Shown here piece after piece: positions 41,849-49,798 of a DNA stretch of 64,000 bases. A program made the translations under genes and the position numbers. This DNA comes from Massilia sp. H6 (GTDB lineage: Bacteria > Pseudomonadota > Gammaproteobacteria > Burkholderiales > Burkholderiaceae_D): NCBI RefSeq assembly GCF_024802625.1, contig NZ_CP103371.1:4030001-4094000 (forward strand). The letters are read 5' to 3'. The notes under the pieces were generated by a model, which was not told the DNA's origin, made no database searches, and was given only the letters and a program-made list of their open reading frames with translations. The first letter of the stretch is position 1, and each line of letters starts with the position of its first letter.

Positions 41849-42474
41849 CGGGGCTTGATATCGTTTCTGGTCCGGCAATCTATGCAGTGCGGAATCTGAC
41901 TCCAGTTGGTGATCTTTTGCAGGCGGCCACCAGTAAAGTTGCTGGTTATTTTGCCGATGGATTTGAGCGCGCTGGTCGCTCTGAAGTGGATTCCGCCAAT
42001 GGTGGTATTGGTGGAACGGCAATGCTGTCTGTGGGGGGCGGTGGATTTGCCGGCGCGATCAAAGGCATAAGAAGTCTAGCAACCGACTTCAATCCAATTC
42101 GTAAATTTGATCGTAAGGAAATAACCAAAGGATTTCAAGATCACCACATCATCAGCGATAAGAATAATTTGACCAAAAATCATGAACTTCTGTCGCTCAG
42201 CGGTGCGGACTTGCAAGCACGATCGAACAAGATATTTCTTCCAAAGGCCCCAGGTTCGCATCCGACCCGTTCGCTGCACGACGGCAGGCACACGAATGCA
42301 GTAAGCGAAAATCTAGCGAACCAGATGGATGCCGTTGTTGAGGCTGGAAAACGAAACGGATGGACCGAGCAGCAATACCGTAAGGCACTGGATGCAATCA
42401 CTGCACAAGAACGTGCCCTGCTAAAATCTGGTGACCGTGGCCTAAACAAAATCGCTCGGCCATGGTCGAAATGA
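41849..42474 (+). CDS. Orphan toxin cassette: AHH nuclease tip
   Basis: Fragment starting directly after IS30 copy 1, without its own start codon (in frame from within the IS end; the first in-frame ATG is at 42022). A pretoxin stretch (GLDIVSGPAIYAVRNLTP) is followed by the nuclease: DHHIISDKNN, LSLSGADLQARSNKIFLP and RSLHDGRHTNAVSENLANQMD, matching the AHH family of HNH/Endo VII-like nucleases known from Rhs/CDI toxin tips. Delivery part missing, so an orphan module. AT-richer than the core. Confidence 0.75.
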
Positions 42475-42488
42475 AAAGGGTGGTAAAT

Positions 42489-43049
42489 ATGACGTATCTC
42501 TGGCGAATTCCTGACGACTATCCTCGATCACTGATTGGGGAGTACCAGCGGGAAGGCACACCTGATCGCTTCCTCTTTAAAAGGAGCGAAAGAGTTTCAG
42601 GATTGGCGGGGCTCCCTAAGGTCAAGTTCGACGCTTCGTGCGCGAAATTAAGGCAGTTCGATTGTCTATCCAGTAATGCGCAGGTGCCTATTGTAAGTCC
42701 GGCTCTAGCGGAATTTCTGCTGAGGTTTGCTTCGAATGATGTGCAACTTATGAAATTGGACATTAATGGGACCGACGGTTCAATAGGGGACTATTTCTTG
42801 TTGAATGTCGTTAAAAAAGTCTTATGCATTGATCACAAAGTTTCGAAGTACACACTTGTTCCAGGCACCACGGAGATTATGGGATTTCGGCAACTTAGCT
42901 TTCTGGATAATTGCATGGGAGAGCATGCGCTAGCGCGCGACAGCGAATATTTGTCACATTTGCTAGTGTCTGACCGTGTCGCTGACAACTTGATGCGCAA
43001 CGGGTTTCATGGGGTGGCTTTGGTTGATCCTTCCGATATTGCCTGGTAG
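42489..43049 (+). CDS. Imm11-like immunity protein
   Basis: 186 residues from ATG 42489 (MTYLWRIPDD), preceded by AAAAGGG; an ATG at 42471 overlaps the toxin stop as ATGA and is an alternative. Resembles the Imm11 (DUF1629) family seen after AHH-type toxin tips: VPIVSPALAEFL segment, DYFLLNVV, and a C-terminal VALVDPSDIAW. Probably protects against the preceding AHH nuclease. Confidence 0.65.
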   Translation: MTYLWRIPDDYPRSLIGEYQREGTPDRFLFKRSERVSGLAGLPKVKFDASCAKLRQFDCLSSNAQVPIVSPALAEFLLRFASNDVQLMKLDINGTDGSIGDYFLLNVVKKVLCIDHKVSKYTLVPGTTEIMGFRQLSFLDNCMGEHALARDSEYLSHLLVSDRVADNLMRNGFHGVALVDPSDIAW

Positions 43050-43198
43050 ATGACGGGGAACGAGCGTCAGCGGCAGATTGCTCAATCGGGGTCGGGTCAG
43101 TGCCGGAAAGCGGATCCGGACGAAAAGCGACGCAAGTTGGTAGTATCGGCAATCAGCGATCCTATTCGTATCCTGTTCGTATCCGGATCGTAGGCTGG
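43050..43198. other. Gene-free spacer between Imm11 cassette and IS30 copy 2
   Basis: 149 bp with no supportable ORF. Contains TATTCGTATCC and TGTTCGTATCCGGATCG; a similar TGTTCGTATCCGCTCG motif recurs at about 44938 after the second immunity gene. Possibly residual linker sequence shared by the cassettes. Confidence 0.4.
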
Positions 43199-44293
43199 GC
43201 AGTCTCTAAAACCAAGTGCAACACTCTTTCCTGTAGAGTGCCGCCATGCGCCGAATCTATACCCATCTGACGACGCAGGAGCGTGCCGTCGTGATGACCA
43301 TGCGCGACGACCAGTGCAGCATCCGGTCTATTGCTGAACGCCTTGGCCGTTCTCCGAGTTCGATCAGCCGTGAGCTGCGCCGGGCGCCCGGCTCGGGCGC
43401 TTACGACGCCAACCTGGCTCACTTGCAAAGTTACGAACGACGTATGGCGCCGCGACGCATACCCAAACTTCACGCCGACGGTGCGCTATTTCAGGTAGTG
43501 CGGCACTATCTGAAGGAACTCTGGTCGCCGCAGCAAATTGCGAACATACTGCGCACCATGTGGCCCGATGACTGCGATAAAACGGTCTCTCACGAGACGA
43601 TCTACAACGCGATCTACCTGCACCCGCGTGGCGAGCTCAAGCGCGAACTGATCGCCTGCCTGCGCCACCATAACCAGGTACGCAAACCGCGCAGCCGCGG
43701 TGTCGATCGCCGCGGCCAGATTAAGGACATGCAAAGCATTCACATCCGTCCACCCGAGATCGAGGACCGTCTCATTCCCGGTCATTGGGAAGGCGACCTG
43801 ATCAAAGGCGAAGGCAACCGTTCCTCGGTCGGTACGCTGGTCGAACGTACGACACGTTTCGTGGTGCTGGCCAAGATGGACAATGCCGGCACGCGCTCCG
43901 TTGTCGACAGCTTCTCAGCCGTCCTGAATCGACAGCCGGCGGCGCTGCGAAAATCGATGACCTACGACCAAGGCCGCGAAATGCACGGCCACAAAATCCT
44001 CACCGAGCGCACTGGCGTGCAGATCTACTTTGCCGACCCGCACAGCCCCTGGCAGCGCGGCTCCAACGAGAACACCAACGGCTTGCTGCGCCAGTACATG
44101 CCCAAGGGTTCGGACTTGTCGATCTACTCCCAGGATGAGCTCGATGCCATTGCGCTCTCGCTCAACACCCGGCCACGCGAAACGCTTGGCTGGAAAACGC
44201 CGCTCGCTGTCTACACCGAGCATATGGCGCGGCTACAATTACAGCCCGACGCGATCCATTAACCCCAGTGTTGCAATTGGTTCTTGAGACCGC
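43199..44293 (+). mobile_element. IS30-family insertion sequence, copy 2
   Basis: 1095 bp, same orientation as copy 1; I count three differences: one extra T before the start codon, C to G at codon 2 and A to G near the end of the gene. Its flanks (TG on the left, AT on the right) show no target duplication, as expected if recombination or a deletion followed insertion. Confidence 0.9.
43246..44262 (+). CDS. IS30-family transposase (copy 2)
   Basis: 338 residues, start MRRIYT; otherwise as copy 1 with Gly instead of Ser in LGWKTPL. HTH and DDE residues intact (IPGHWEGD, TYDQGRE, SNENTNG). Likely active, given the near identity of the two copies. Confidence 0.93.
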   Translation: MRRIYTHLTTQERAVVMTMRDDQCSIRSIAERLGRSPSSISRELRRAPGSGAYDANLAHLQSYERRMAPRRIPKLHADGALFQVVRHYLKELWSPQQIANILRTMWPDDCDKTVSHETIYNAIYLHPRGELKRELIACLRHHNQVRKPRSRGVDRRGQIKDMQSIHIRPPEIEDRLIPGHWEGDLIKGEGNRSSVGTLVERTTRFVVLAKMDNAGTRSVVDSFSAVLNRQPAALRKSMTYDQGREMHGHKILTERTGVQIYFADPHSPWQRGSNENTNGLLRQYMPKGSDLSIYSQDELDAIALSLNTRPRETLGWKTPLAVYTEHMARLQLQPDAIH

Positions 44294-44296
44294 CAT

Positions 44297-44602
44297 CCAT
44301 TCACGCTGTTGCCGGGAGCTAAAATTGATAGATTTGGATCTGATTTTGGAAGCTACTTATCTCCAACTGGAACAACCTATGCGGAACGTGCATTGAGACC
44401 CGGCACTCAGAATTCCCCGTATTCTGTATTCGAAGTAACAGGCCGGCTAGATGTTGAGGCCGCGACGATTAGGCCATGGTTCGGTGAAATTGGTATGGGA
44501 ACGCAGTCTAAGCTTCTCGGCGACACTCGCGTCAAGAATTTGCTCGAAAGTGGACAGTTGAAAGAAATTTATAGAGGGCCTTACAATGGATTCAAGCACT
44601 AG
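44297..44602 (+). CDS. Orphan toxin cassette: TNT (NAD glycohydrolase) tip
   Basis: Fragment beginning right after IS30 copy 2; no ATG with a ribosome site (a TTG at 44309 is the first possible start). About 100 residues matching the TNT domain of tuberculosis necrotising toxin: KIDRFGSDFGSYLSPTGT, YAERALRPGT, PYSVFEV, WFGEIGMGTQSKLL and LLESGQLKEI. TNT proteins hydrolyse NAD+. Only the toxic tip is present, so it is an orphan module without delivery part. Overlaps its immunity gene by 17 bp. Confidence 0.75.
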   Translation, partial: PFTLLPGAKIDRFGSDFGSYLSPTGTTYAERALRPGTQNSPYSVFEVTGRLDVEAATIRPWFGEIGMGTQSKLLGDTRVKNLLESGQLKEIYRGPYNGFKH

Positions 44603-44828
44603 ACTCAAACTTATTCGCGCTTTGCAATCAGCAGGCGTCCGACCAAGTGCATATAGTGTTTCCGGTGCTGAAGATTTAGCTCTCTGTTTAGAAAGTGTCG
44701 ACGGAAAATGGGAAGTATTTTATTCAGAAAAGGGAGAGAGAAATGGCTCTAAGTTCTTTACTTCTGAATCCGACGCTTGTACTTACATGTATAACGAATT
44801 GATGGGGGATAAAACTTCGTTTATGTAA
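44586..44828 (+). CDS. Putative TNT immunity protein
   Basis: 80 residues (MDSSTRLKLIRALQSAGVRP...). Small acidic protein with WEVFYSEKGERNG, of the kind found after bacterial TNT-type toxin tips. Start overlaps the toxin end by 17 bp in another frame, typical of toxin-immunity pairs. Identification is by position and the characteristic WEV(F/Y)YSE-G pattern; no structure was compared. Confidence 0.6.
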   Translation: MDSSTRLKLIRALQSAGVRPSAYSVSGAEDLALCLESVDGKWEVFYSEKGERNGSKFFTSESDACTYMYNELMGDKTSFM

Positions 44829-44972
44829 GAATTTGATGTGCTGTTGGGGCAAACGGCGACAGGGGGGCAGTTCCGGCAGAACGACAAATCTCGGTGCGCT
44901 CGCACGGGGCACTGGCGGCGGGCACGGCCCGTATGCTGTTCGTATCCGCTCGTATTGAGGTAGCCTGAGTTC
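44829..44972. other. Gene-free spacer left of the nested IS block
   Basis: 144 bp, no ORF supported. GC-rich, ends in TGTTCGTATCCGCTCGTATTGAGG before the IS3-like end. I see no IS256 left part here, so the IS256 fragment at 47.5 kb lost its N-terminal half. Confidence 0.4.
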
Positions 44973-45016
44973 TGTGGACACTTCTATTTGATAAACTTGT
45001 CAAAGGGAGTGAACTT

Positions 45017-45325
45017 ATGAAGTTGACGACATACACGCCGGAATTCCGAGCGGAGGCCGTGAAGCTGGTGCTTGCCCAAGGCTTGACGCTGGAAGAAGCC
45101 GCGAAGCGAATCGCGATCCCCAAAGGGACATTGGCGAACTGGGTGAGCGCGGCCAAGCGCGGTAGCGATCCGACTGCACCACCGGGCAGCCGTAGTGTCG
45201 CCGAGCTTGAAGCCGAGGTGGCGAAGCTGCGCAAAGAGCTGGCCGTCGAGCGCATGGAGAAGGACGTACTAAAAAAGGCCACCGCGTACTTTGCCAGGGA
45301 GTCGCTGCCCGGTACGCGTTCATAA
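45017..45325 (+). CDS. IS3-family transposase OrfA (with -1 frameshift site)
   Basis: 102 residues. HTH (YTPEFRAEAVKLVLAQ... EEAAKRIAIPKGTLANWV) and a leucine-rich coiled coil (ELEAEVAKLRKELAVERMEK). A canonical A_AAA_AAG slippery heptamer at 45271-45277 would shift ribosomes into the orfB frame, giving an OrfAB fusion; the -1 frame is open from there. Confidence 0.9.
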   Translation: MKLTTYTPEFRAEAVKLVLAQGLTLEEAAKRIAIPKGTLANWVSAAKRGSDPTAPPGSRSVAELEAEVAKLRKELAVERMEKDVLKKATAYFARESLPGTRS

Positions 45326-45989
45326 AGTCCGTGCGACTCGATTACCCGCTTGGCCTGTTGTGCCGCGTATTTGACGTGTCGCGCAGCGGCTTCTATGCAG
45401 CAGTGGAGCGCCCACCATCCCAGCGCGCACAGGACGACGAGCGGCTGAAGGTTGCGATCAAGGCTGCACACGTCCAGACCCGGGAGACGTACGGCCCGTT
45501 GCGGCTGCAGCCTGAACTGCTTGCACAAGGGTTCGACACGGGCCGTGACCGCATTGTGCGGCTGCGGCAGGAGATGGGCTTGCGATGTAGGCAAAAGCGC
45601 AAATTCAAGGCGACGACGAATTCGCGCCATGCATTCCCGGTGGCGGAGAATCTGTTGAACCAAACGTTCGCGCCAACCCGCCCTAACGAAGCCTGGGTGA
45701 CCGATATCACGTACGTGATGACCGATGAAGGTTGGCTGTATCTCGCTGGAGTGAAAGACGTTTTTACGTGCGAGCTGGTGGGCTATGCGATGGGGCCACG
45801 AATGACGCAGGACCTGACGGCGCAAGCGTTGTGGCGGGCGGTACGCAGCAAGCGACCGGCCGCGGGACTGGTCCATCACTCCGATCGCGGCACGCAGTAC
45901 TGCGCCGACGATTACCGCAAGCTGGTTGAGCAATTCGGCATGCGGGCCTCCATGTCGCGCAAGGGGAACTGCTATGACACTCAGTCTAT

Positions 45990-46185
45990 GATGAGCTCGA
46001 ACGCCTGCCGAATCTGACCCGTGCTACGATTGGCCGGATGCCTTTGCGTTGACTTGTCGATTCGCCAGTGCGTTCCCCGAGCGTTGTCGGGCCTGGTCTG
46101 GTGACCTAATAGGAGCTTTGAATTTCCATCTTGAGTGTCCTGTCCGGCGACTAGGGTTGGCAATGCGCCCACTTCGACAGGGAGC
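45990..46185 (+). ncRNA. Predicted IS110 bridge RNA region
   Basis: The 211-bp left end contains no ORF and lies upstream of the transposase, matching the layout of IS110 elements whose bridge RNA pairs with target and donor DNA. Exact ends and loops cannot be fixed without folding. A CTATGA string (45985-45995 area) repeats the left target flank GCTATGA. Confidence 0.4.
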
Positions 46186-46190
46186 GCAAA

Positions 46191-47252
46191 ATGCATGAAC
46201 AAGAGTTGCAACGTGAAGTGATTCTGGGCGTGGACACGCATTTGGATCTACATGTTGGCGCCGTTATTGATGGCACCGGCAAATTTCTTGGGACCTTGGC
46301 AACACCGACAACAGCTGGCGGATATGAGCAGCTTATTGCCTGGGCTCGTACCCTAGGGCATCTTCGCCGGGCGGGTGTCGAAGGAACCGGAACGTATGGT
46401 TCCGGACTTGCTCGTGCTTTGCACGAGCAAGGAATCGAAGTTCTCGAAGTGAATCGTCCCGATCGCAGTAAGCGGCGTCTGGTAGGGAAGTCCGATCCGA
46501 TTGACGCGGAAAGCGCAGCACGCTCTGTCCTCTCTGGGCAAGCGACAGCGATTCCAAAATCCCACAACGGTGTCGCAGAAGCATTGCGAATACTTACAGT
46601 CGCCAGGCGTAGTGCGGTCAAGGCCAAGACTCAAGCGATCAACCAATTGAGGTCGATATTGGTAAGTGCGCCCGAGGAAATCCGTAATCGGCTTTGGCAG
46701 GCCAAAGCCGAGCATTGTGTTGCTGGCTGCGTCGATCTTCAGCTACTCGGGACGGCGACGCATTTGGTCGCATTGACGTCGACCTTACGTCTTCTGGCGA
46801 AGCGCTGGCTAATGCTGAAGGCAGAACTCAAAGAGCTGGATTCGGAGCTGGAAAAGCTGACGTTCGAATTTGCACCGAACCTCCGCAAGCAGTTCGGCGT
46901 TGGCCCACTTACCGCAGCAACGTTGATCGTCGCTGCTGGCGACAATCCCGAACGCTTACGTAGCGAAGCAGCGCTCGCCGCGCTTTGCGGCGTGAATCCA
47001 TTGCCGGCATCCTCTGGAAAGACAGCACGCCACCGACTAAATCGAGGCGGCAACCGACAAGCCAATAACGCGTTGTGGACCATCGCGATGGTAAGAATGC
47101 GTAGTGAGCCCCGAACACGCGCTTATGTCGAGAAAAGATCGACGGAAGGATTGTCGAACAAGGAGATCCATCGCTGTGTTAACCGGTACGTCGTCAGGGA
47201 GCTATACCCGTATATTTTGGCAGATCTAAAGTCCACGGCACAAACCTGTTGA
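46191..47252 (+). CDS. IS110-family transposase
   Basis: 353 residues. N-terminal RuvC-like DEDD domain (EVILGVDTHLDLHVGAV, EGTGTYGSGL, NRPDRSKRRLVGKSDPIDAESAA) and C-terminal Tnp20 domain (FGVGPLTAATLIVAAGD, RLRSEAALAALCGVNPLPASSG, RHRLNRGGNRQAN) with the catalytic Ser region. Complete, so probably active. Only 11 bp separate its stop from the right end. Confidence 0.92.
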   Translation: MHEQELQREVILGVDTHLDLHVGAVIDGTGKFLGTLATPTTAGGYEQLIAWARTLGHLRRAGVEGTGTYGSGLARALHEQGIEVLEVNRPDRSKRRLVGKSDPIDAESAARSVLSGQATAIPKSHNGVAEALRILTVARRSAVKAKTQAINQLRSILVSAPEEIRNRLWQAKAEHCVAGCVDLQLLGTATHLVALTSTLRLLAKRWLMLKAELKELDSELEKLTFEFAPNLRKQFGVGPLTAATLIVAAGDNPERLRSEAALAALCGVNPLPASSGKTARHRLNRGGNRQANNALWTIAMVRMRSEPRTRAYVEKRSTEGLSNKEIHRCVNRYVVRELYPYILADLKSTAQTC

Positions 47253-47501
47253 CATAGGAGCGTCAACGCTCCGATGGAGAGCTTCTGGGGGAGCTTGAAG
47301 AACGAGATGATTCATCATCAGAGGTATGCCACGCGAGCCAACGCGGAGTCAGCGATCAAGGAGTACATCGAAATCTTCTACAACCGCCAGCGACGCCACT
47401 CGCGTCTTGGCTACGTATCGCCAGCCACATTCGCCGAGAATTTTAGGAAAGAGGCGCTGGCTGCTTGAAACGGACGTGTCCACTATTGACAGTACACCTC
47501 A

Positions 47502-48323
47502 GTGTCGCCGGACCTGATTTCGACCATCACCGACGAGGTTCTCGAAGAGGTCGCACAGTGGCAGCAAAGGCCGCTCGAAGCGATGTATCCGATCGTGTAT
47601 TTCGATGCGCTGCGCCTGAAAATCCGGGACGAAGGCACAGTCAAGAACAAGGCCGTGTATCTGGCTCTGGGCATTCGTGCCGACGGCTGCAAGGAAGTAC
47701 TGGGCCTGTGGATCGAACAGACCGAAGGCGCCAAGTTCTGGCTGAAGGTTTTCAACGAACTCAAGAACCGCGGACTGGACGATATTCTGATCGCCGTCGT
47801 CGATGGTTTGCGCGGCTTCCCGGAAGCCATTGAGGCCGTGTATCCGCAGGCGCAGATCCAGACCTGCATCGTGCACCTGATCCGCAACTCGACCACGCTT
47901 GCAGCTTGGAAGGACCGTAAGGAGCTGGCAGCGGCGCTCAAGCCGATTTACCACGCTGCCAACGCCGACCTCGCCGAAGCGGCGCTGGATGCGTTTGCAG
48001 CCGGACCATGGGGTACCAAATTCCCGACGGTGGCGGCAATGTGGCGCCGGCAGTGGCAGCAGGTAATTCCGTTCTTCGCTTACCCGCCGGAAGTGCGCAC
48101 AATTATCTACACGACCAACGCCATCGAAAGCTTGCATATGCGCCTGCGAAAGATCGTCAAGAATCGTGGCCACTTCCCAAGCGATGAAGCCGCGACCAAA
48201 TTGTTATTCCTGGCCTTGCGCAACATCGAGAAAGATTGGAAGATGCCGCAACGGACCTGGAAGCAGGCTGCAAACCAGTTCGCCATCATGTTCGGCGAGC
48301 GGTTCACAAACGCAATTATCTAA
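47502..48323 (+). pseudogene. IS256-family transposase, N-terminally truncated
   Basis: 273 residues of a mutator-type transposase that is usually about 410. Starts at the IS3 boundary. Catalytic parts remain: first Asp in YPIVYFDALRLKIRD, second Asp in VVDGLRGFPEAIEAV, Glu in YTTNAIESLHMRLRK. N-terminal ~130 residues and the left IS end are missing. The right end (CAGAATTCCTGACAG) lies near 48346-48360. Confidence 0.85.
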
Positions 48324-48463
48324 CTACGAATTCTGGCCCCGCACACAGAATTCCTGACAGGTCCCTGAGTTCGGTTGAGTCGTCAAACCCAAACGTACCC
48401 ATGAATCACGGTGGCCACCTCATCACTGCTCAAGCCTCGGCGCCGAACTCAGCGCCGATGCAC

Positions 48464-48537
48464 TGGAGCGGGTGAAGGGAATCGAACCCTCGTCGTAAGC
48501 TTGGGAAGCTTCTGCTCTACCATTGAGCTACACCCGC
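48464..48537 (-). tRNA. tRNA-Gly (anticodon CCC)
   Basis: 74 nt on the minus strand beginning GCGGGTG, with anticodon loop TTCCCAA, T-arm GGTTCGATTCC and an encoded CCA end (complement of 48464-48466). The acceptor stem pairs GCGGGTG with CACCCGC. Its 3' end faces the accessory island, the usual side for tRNA-targeted integration, but no second copy of the 3' end was found near 32.9 kb. Confidence 0.95.
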
Positions 48538-48659
48538 GTGCAGCAGCATTCTACGCGGATTCTGGTTTATCTGACAAATCCCGCTTGCTGCCGGCCAGAA
48601 AAACACGCCCGGTGCACTGGCACTGGACGTCTTGCATGCGCGCCAGGCTTGCCGCCGGC

Positions 48660-49685
48660 CTACTCCGGCTGTTCGACCTTGTAGCCCTTTGCCGCCAGCG
48701 CTGCCACCATGCCTTTTGGGCTGAGCAGGTCCTTCATGGACAGTACCGCAAAGGTCGAGACATTGTTCGCCAGCGCAGCCTCGGCATTGGCGACCCACAT
48801 GGCGCGCAGGCGGGGCTCTGCCGTCTGGAAGGCCGGGTTGTCGCGCACGGCGGCGCTGTTCATGATGACGTTGACGCAGCTTTCCTGCTGGTCCACGAAG
48901 TCCAGCTTGCGGATGGCCTCGATGTCGCCCTTGGACCAGGCGTTGGCGCGCAGGCGCATGCCTTCGATGTCGGTCTCCAGGCGGCTCAAGGTGGCGGCGA
49001 AACAGGCGGCATCGTCCAGCGGCGACTTCTTGAAGTCCTTGATGACGCGCCGCGCATTCTCGACCGGCAGCTTGAGTTCCGTCCGGGTGACCTTGAGCTT
49101 GTTGTCGTCGACGATCTTCTCGACCTGCTTGCGCACGCTGGTAGCAGACGTCAGTCCGGCTTGTTTCAGGGCGGCGCTGAACAATTGGTTGGCTACGAAG
49201 ATGGGCCGCTCGCGTTCCTTGTTCTTTGGCAGGTATCTCTCCTTGAGCGGCAGCCAGCGCGCATACACCTCGGCCGGGAGCACGTCGCGCAAGGTGGCGC
49301 CGTCAGGGTTGTCGTTGATGCCGATGAGCAGAGGCAGCGCCATCAGGCCCTGCAGGTAGCCGATGTCGACCTTGCCATTGGGCGGCGCCAGGTATTCCTG
49401 CGAGCGCTTGATGACGGCTTCGACTTCGTGCGATCGCCAGTCCATCTTGAGCGGCAGCGGCGAATACGTCCCGAAGATCCACAGCGCATGGCCATCCCTG
49501 GACACCTTCCACATGCCGGGGCCAGGCTTGTGGCCGACCACCACGATCTGTTCCGGGACCGGTTCGGCGTCGCTGGTGATGGTGGCCGACAGTGCCGGTG
49601 GGGTGGCCGCCGGATCGAGCGACTGCGCCTGTGATGGCGCTGCGGTAAGGGCCAGGCATAGTGCCGGGAGGATTGCGCATTTCAT
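48660..49685 (-). CDS. TraB/GumN family protein
   Basis: 341 residues with an N-terminal signal peptide (MKCAILPALCLALTAAPSQA). Resembles TraB/GumN (Tiki-like) predicted metalloproteases: GMWKVSRDGHALWIFGTYSPLP at the start and the C-terminal ANNVSTFAVLSMKDLLSPKGMVAAL block. Probably periplasmic; function not established. Lies right after the tRNA gene, oriented towards it. Confidence 0.78.
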   Translation of the reverse strand: MKCAILPALCLALTAAPSQAQSLDPAATPPALSATITSDAEPVPEQIVVVGHKPGPGMWKVSRDGHALWIFGTYSPLPLKMDWRSHEVEAVIKRSQEYLAPPNGKVDIGYLQGLMALPLLIGINDNPDGATLRDVLPAEVYARWLPLKERYLPKNKERERPIFVANQLFSAALKQAGLTSATSVRKQVEKIVDDNKLKVTRTELKLPVENARRVIKDFKKSPLDDAACFAATLSRLETDIEGMRLRANAWSKGDIEAIRKLDFVDQQESCVNVIMNSAAVRDNPAFQTAEPRLRAMWVANAEAALANNVSTFAVLSMKDLLSPKGMVAALAAKGYKVEQPE

Positions 49686-49798
49686 CGGACATCCTTGTTG
49701 TTAGTAGTCCGTCAAGCGTAGCGCTGCATGATGAGGCGGTGCTTAATCCTGGCCGGGCCGCGCTATTTCATGCCGTGCGCATGGGCTGGCGTGAGCGC

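Larger units (their letters stand above)
45980..47263 (+). mobile_element. IS110-family element inserted in IS3 orfB, core CA
   Basis: The original IS3 target reads GCTATGA-CA-ACGCTCC. The left junction keeps GCTATGACA, the right junction resumes CAACGCTCC, so the CA dinucleotide (45978-45979 and 47264-47265) is the duplicated core. No long terminal inverted repeats, as usual for IS110. The left non-coding end (45980-46190, 211 bp) is the place where IS110 elements encode bridge RNA. Confidence 0.8.
45278..47468 (+). pseudogene. IS3-family transposase OrfB split by IS110
   Basis: The 5' part (to about 45979) has the HTH_21 and the first two catalytic Asp regions (EAWVTDITYVMTD, HHSDRGTQYCAD) and stops at RKGNCYD; the 3' part resumes at 47266 with NAPMESFWGSLKNEM carrying the catalytic Glu and ends at 47468. 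Joining them across the IS110 restores a normal IS3 OrfB. Non-functional while IS110 stays inserted. Confidence 0.85.
44973..47491 (+). mobile_element. IS3-family element interrupted by IS110
   Basis: Ends TGTGGACACTTCT (44973) and GGACGTGTCCACTATTGACA (to about 47491) are imperfect inverted repeats around a GTGGACAC core; exact ends uncertain by several bases. Contains orfA, a split orfB and, within orfB, a complete IS110 element (45980-47263). Confidence 0.75.

Noticed and set aside
32900-48463. Tyrosine-integrase genomic island at tRNA-Gly with attachment repeats
   Set aside because: No integrase and no duplicated tRNA 3' end near 32.9 kb were found; the island looks like an accumulation of IS and toxin modules.
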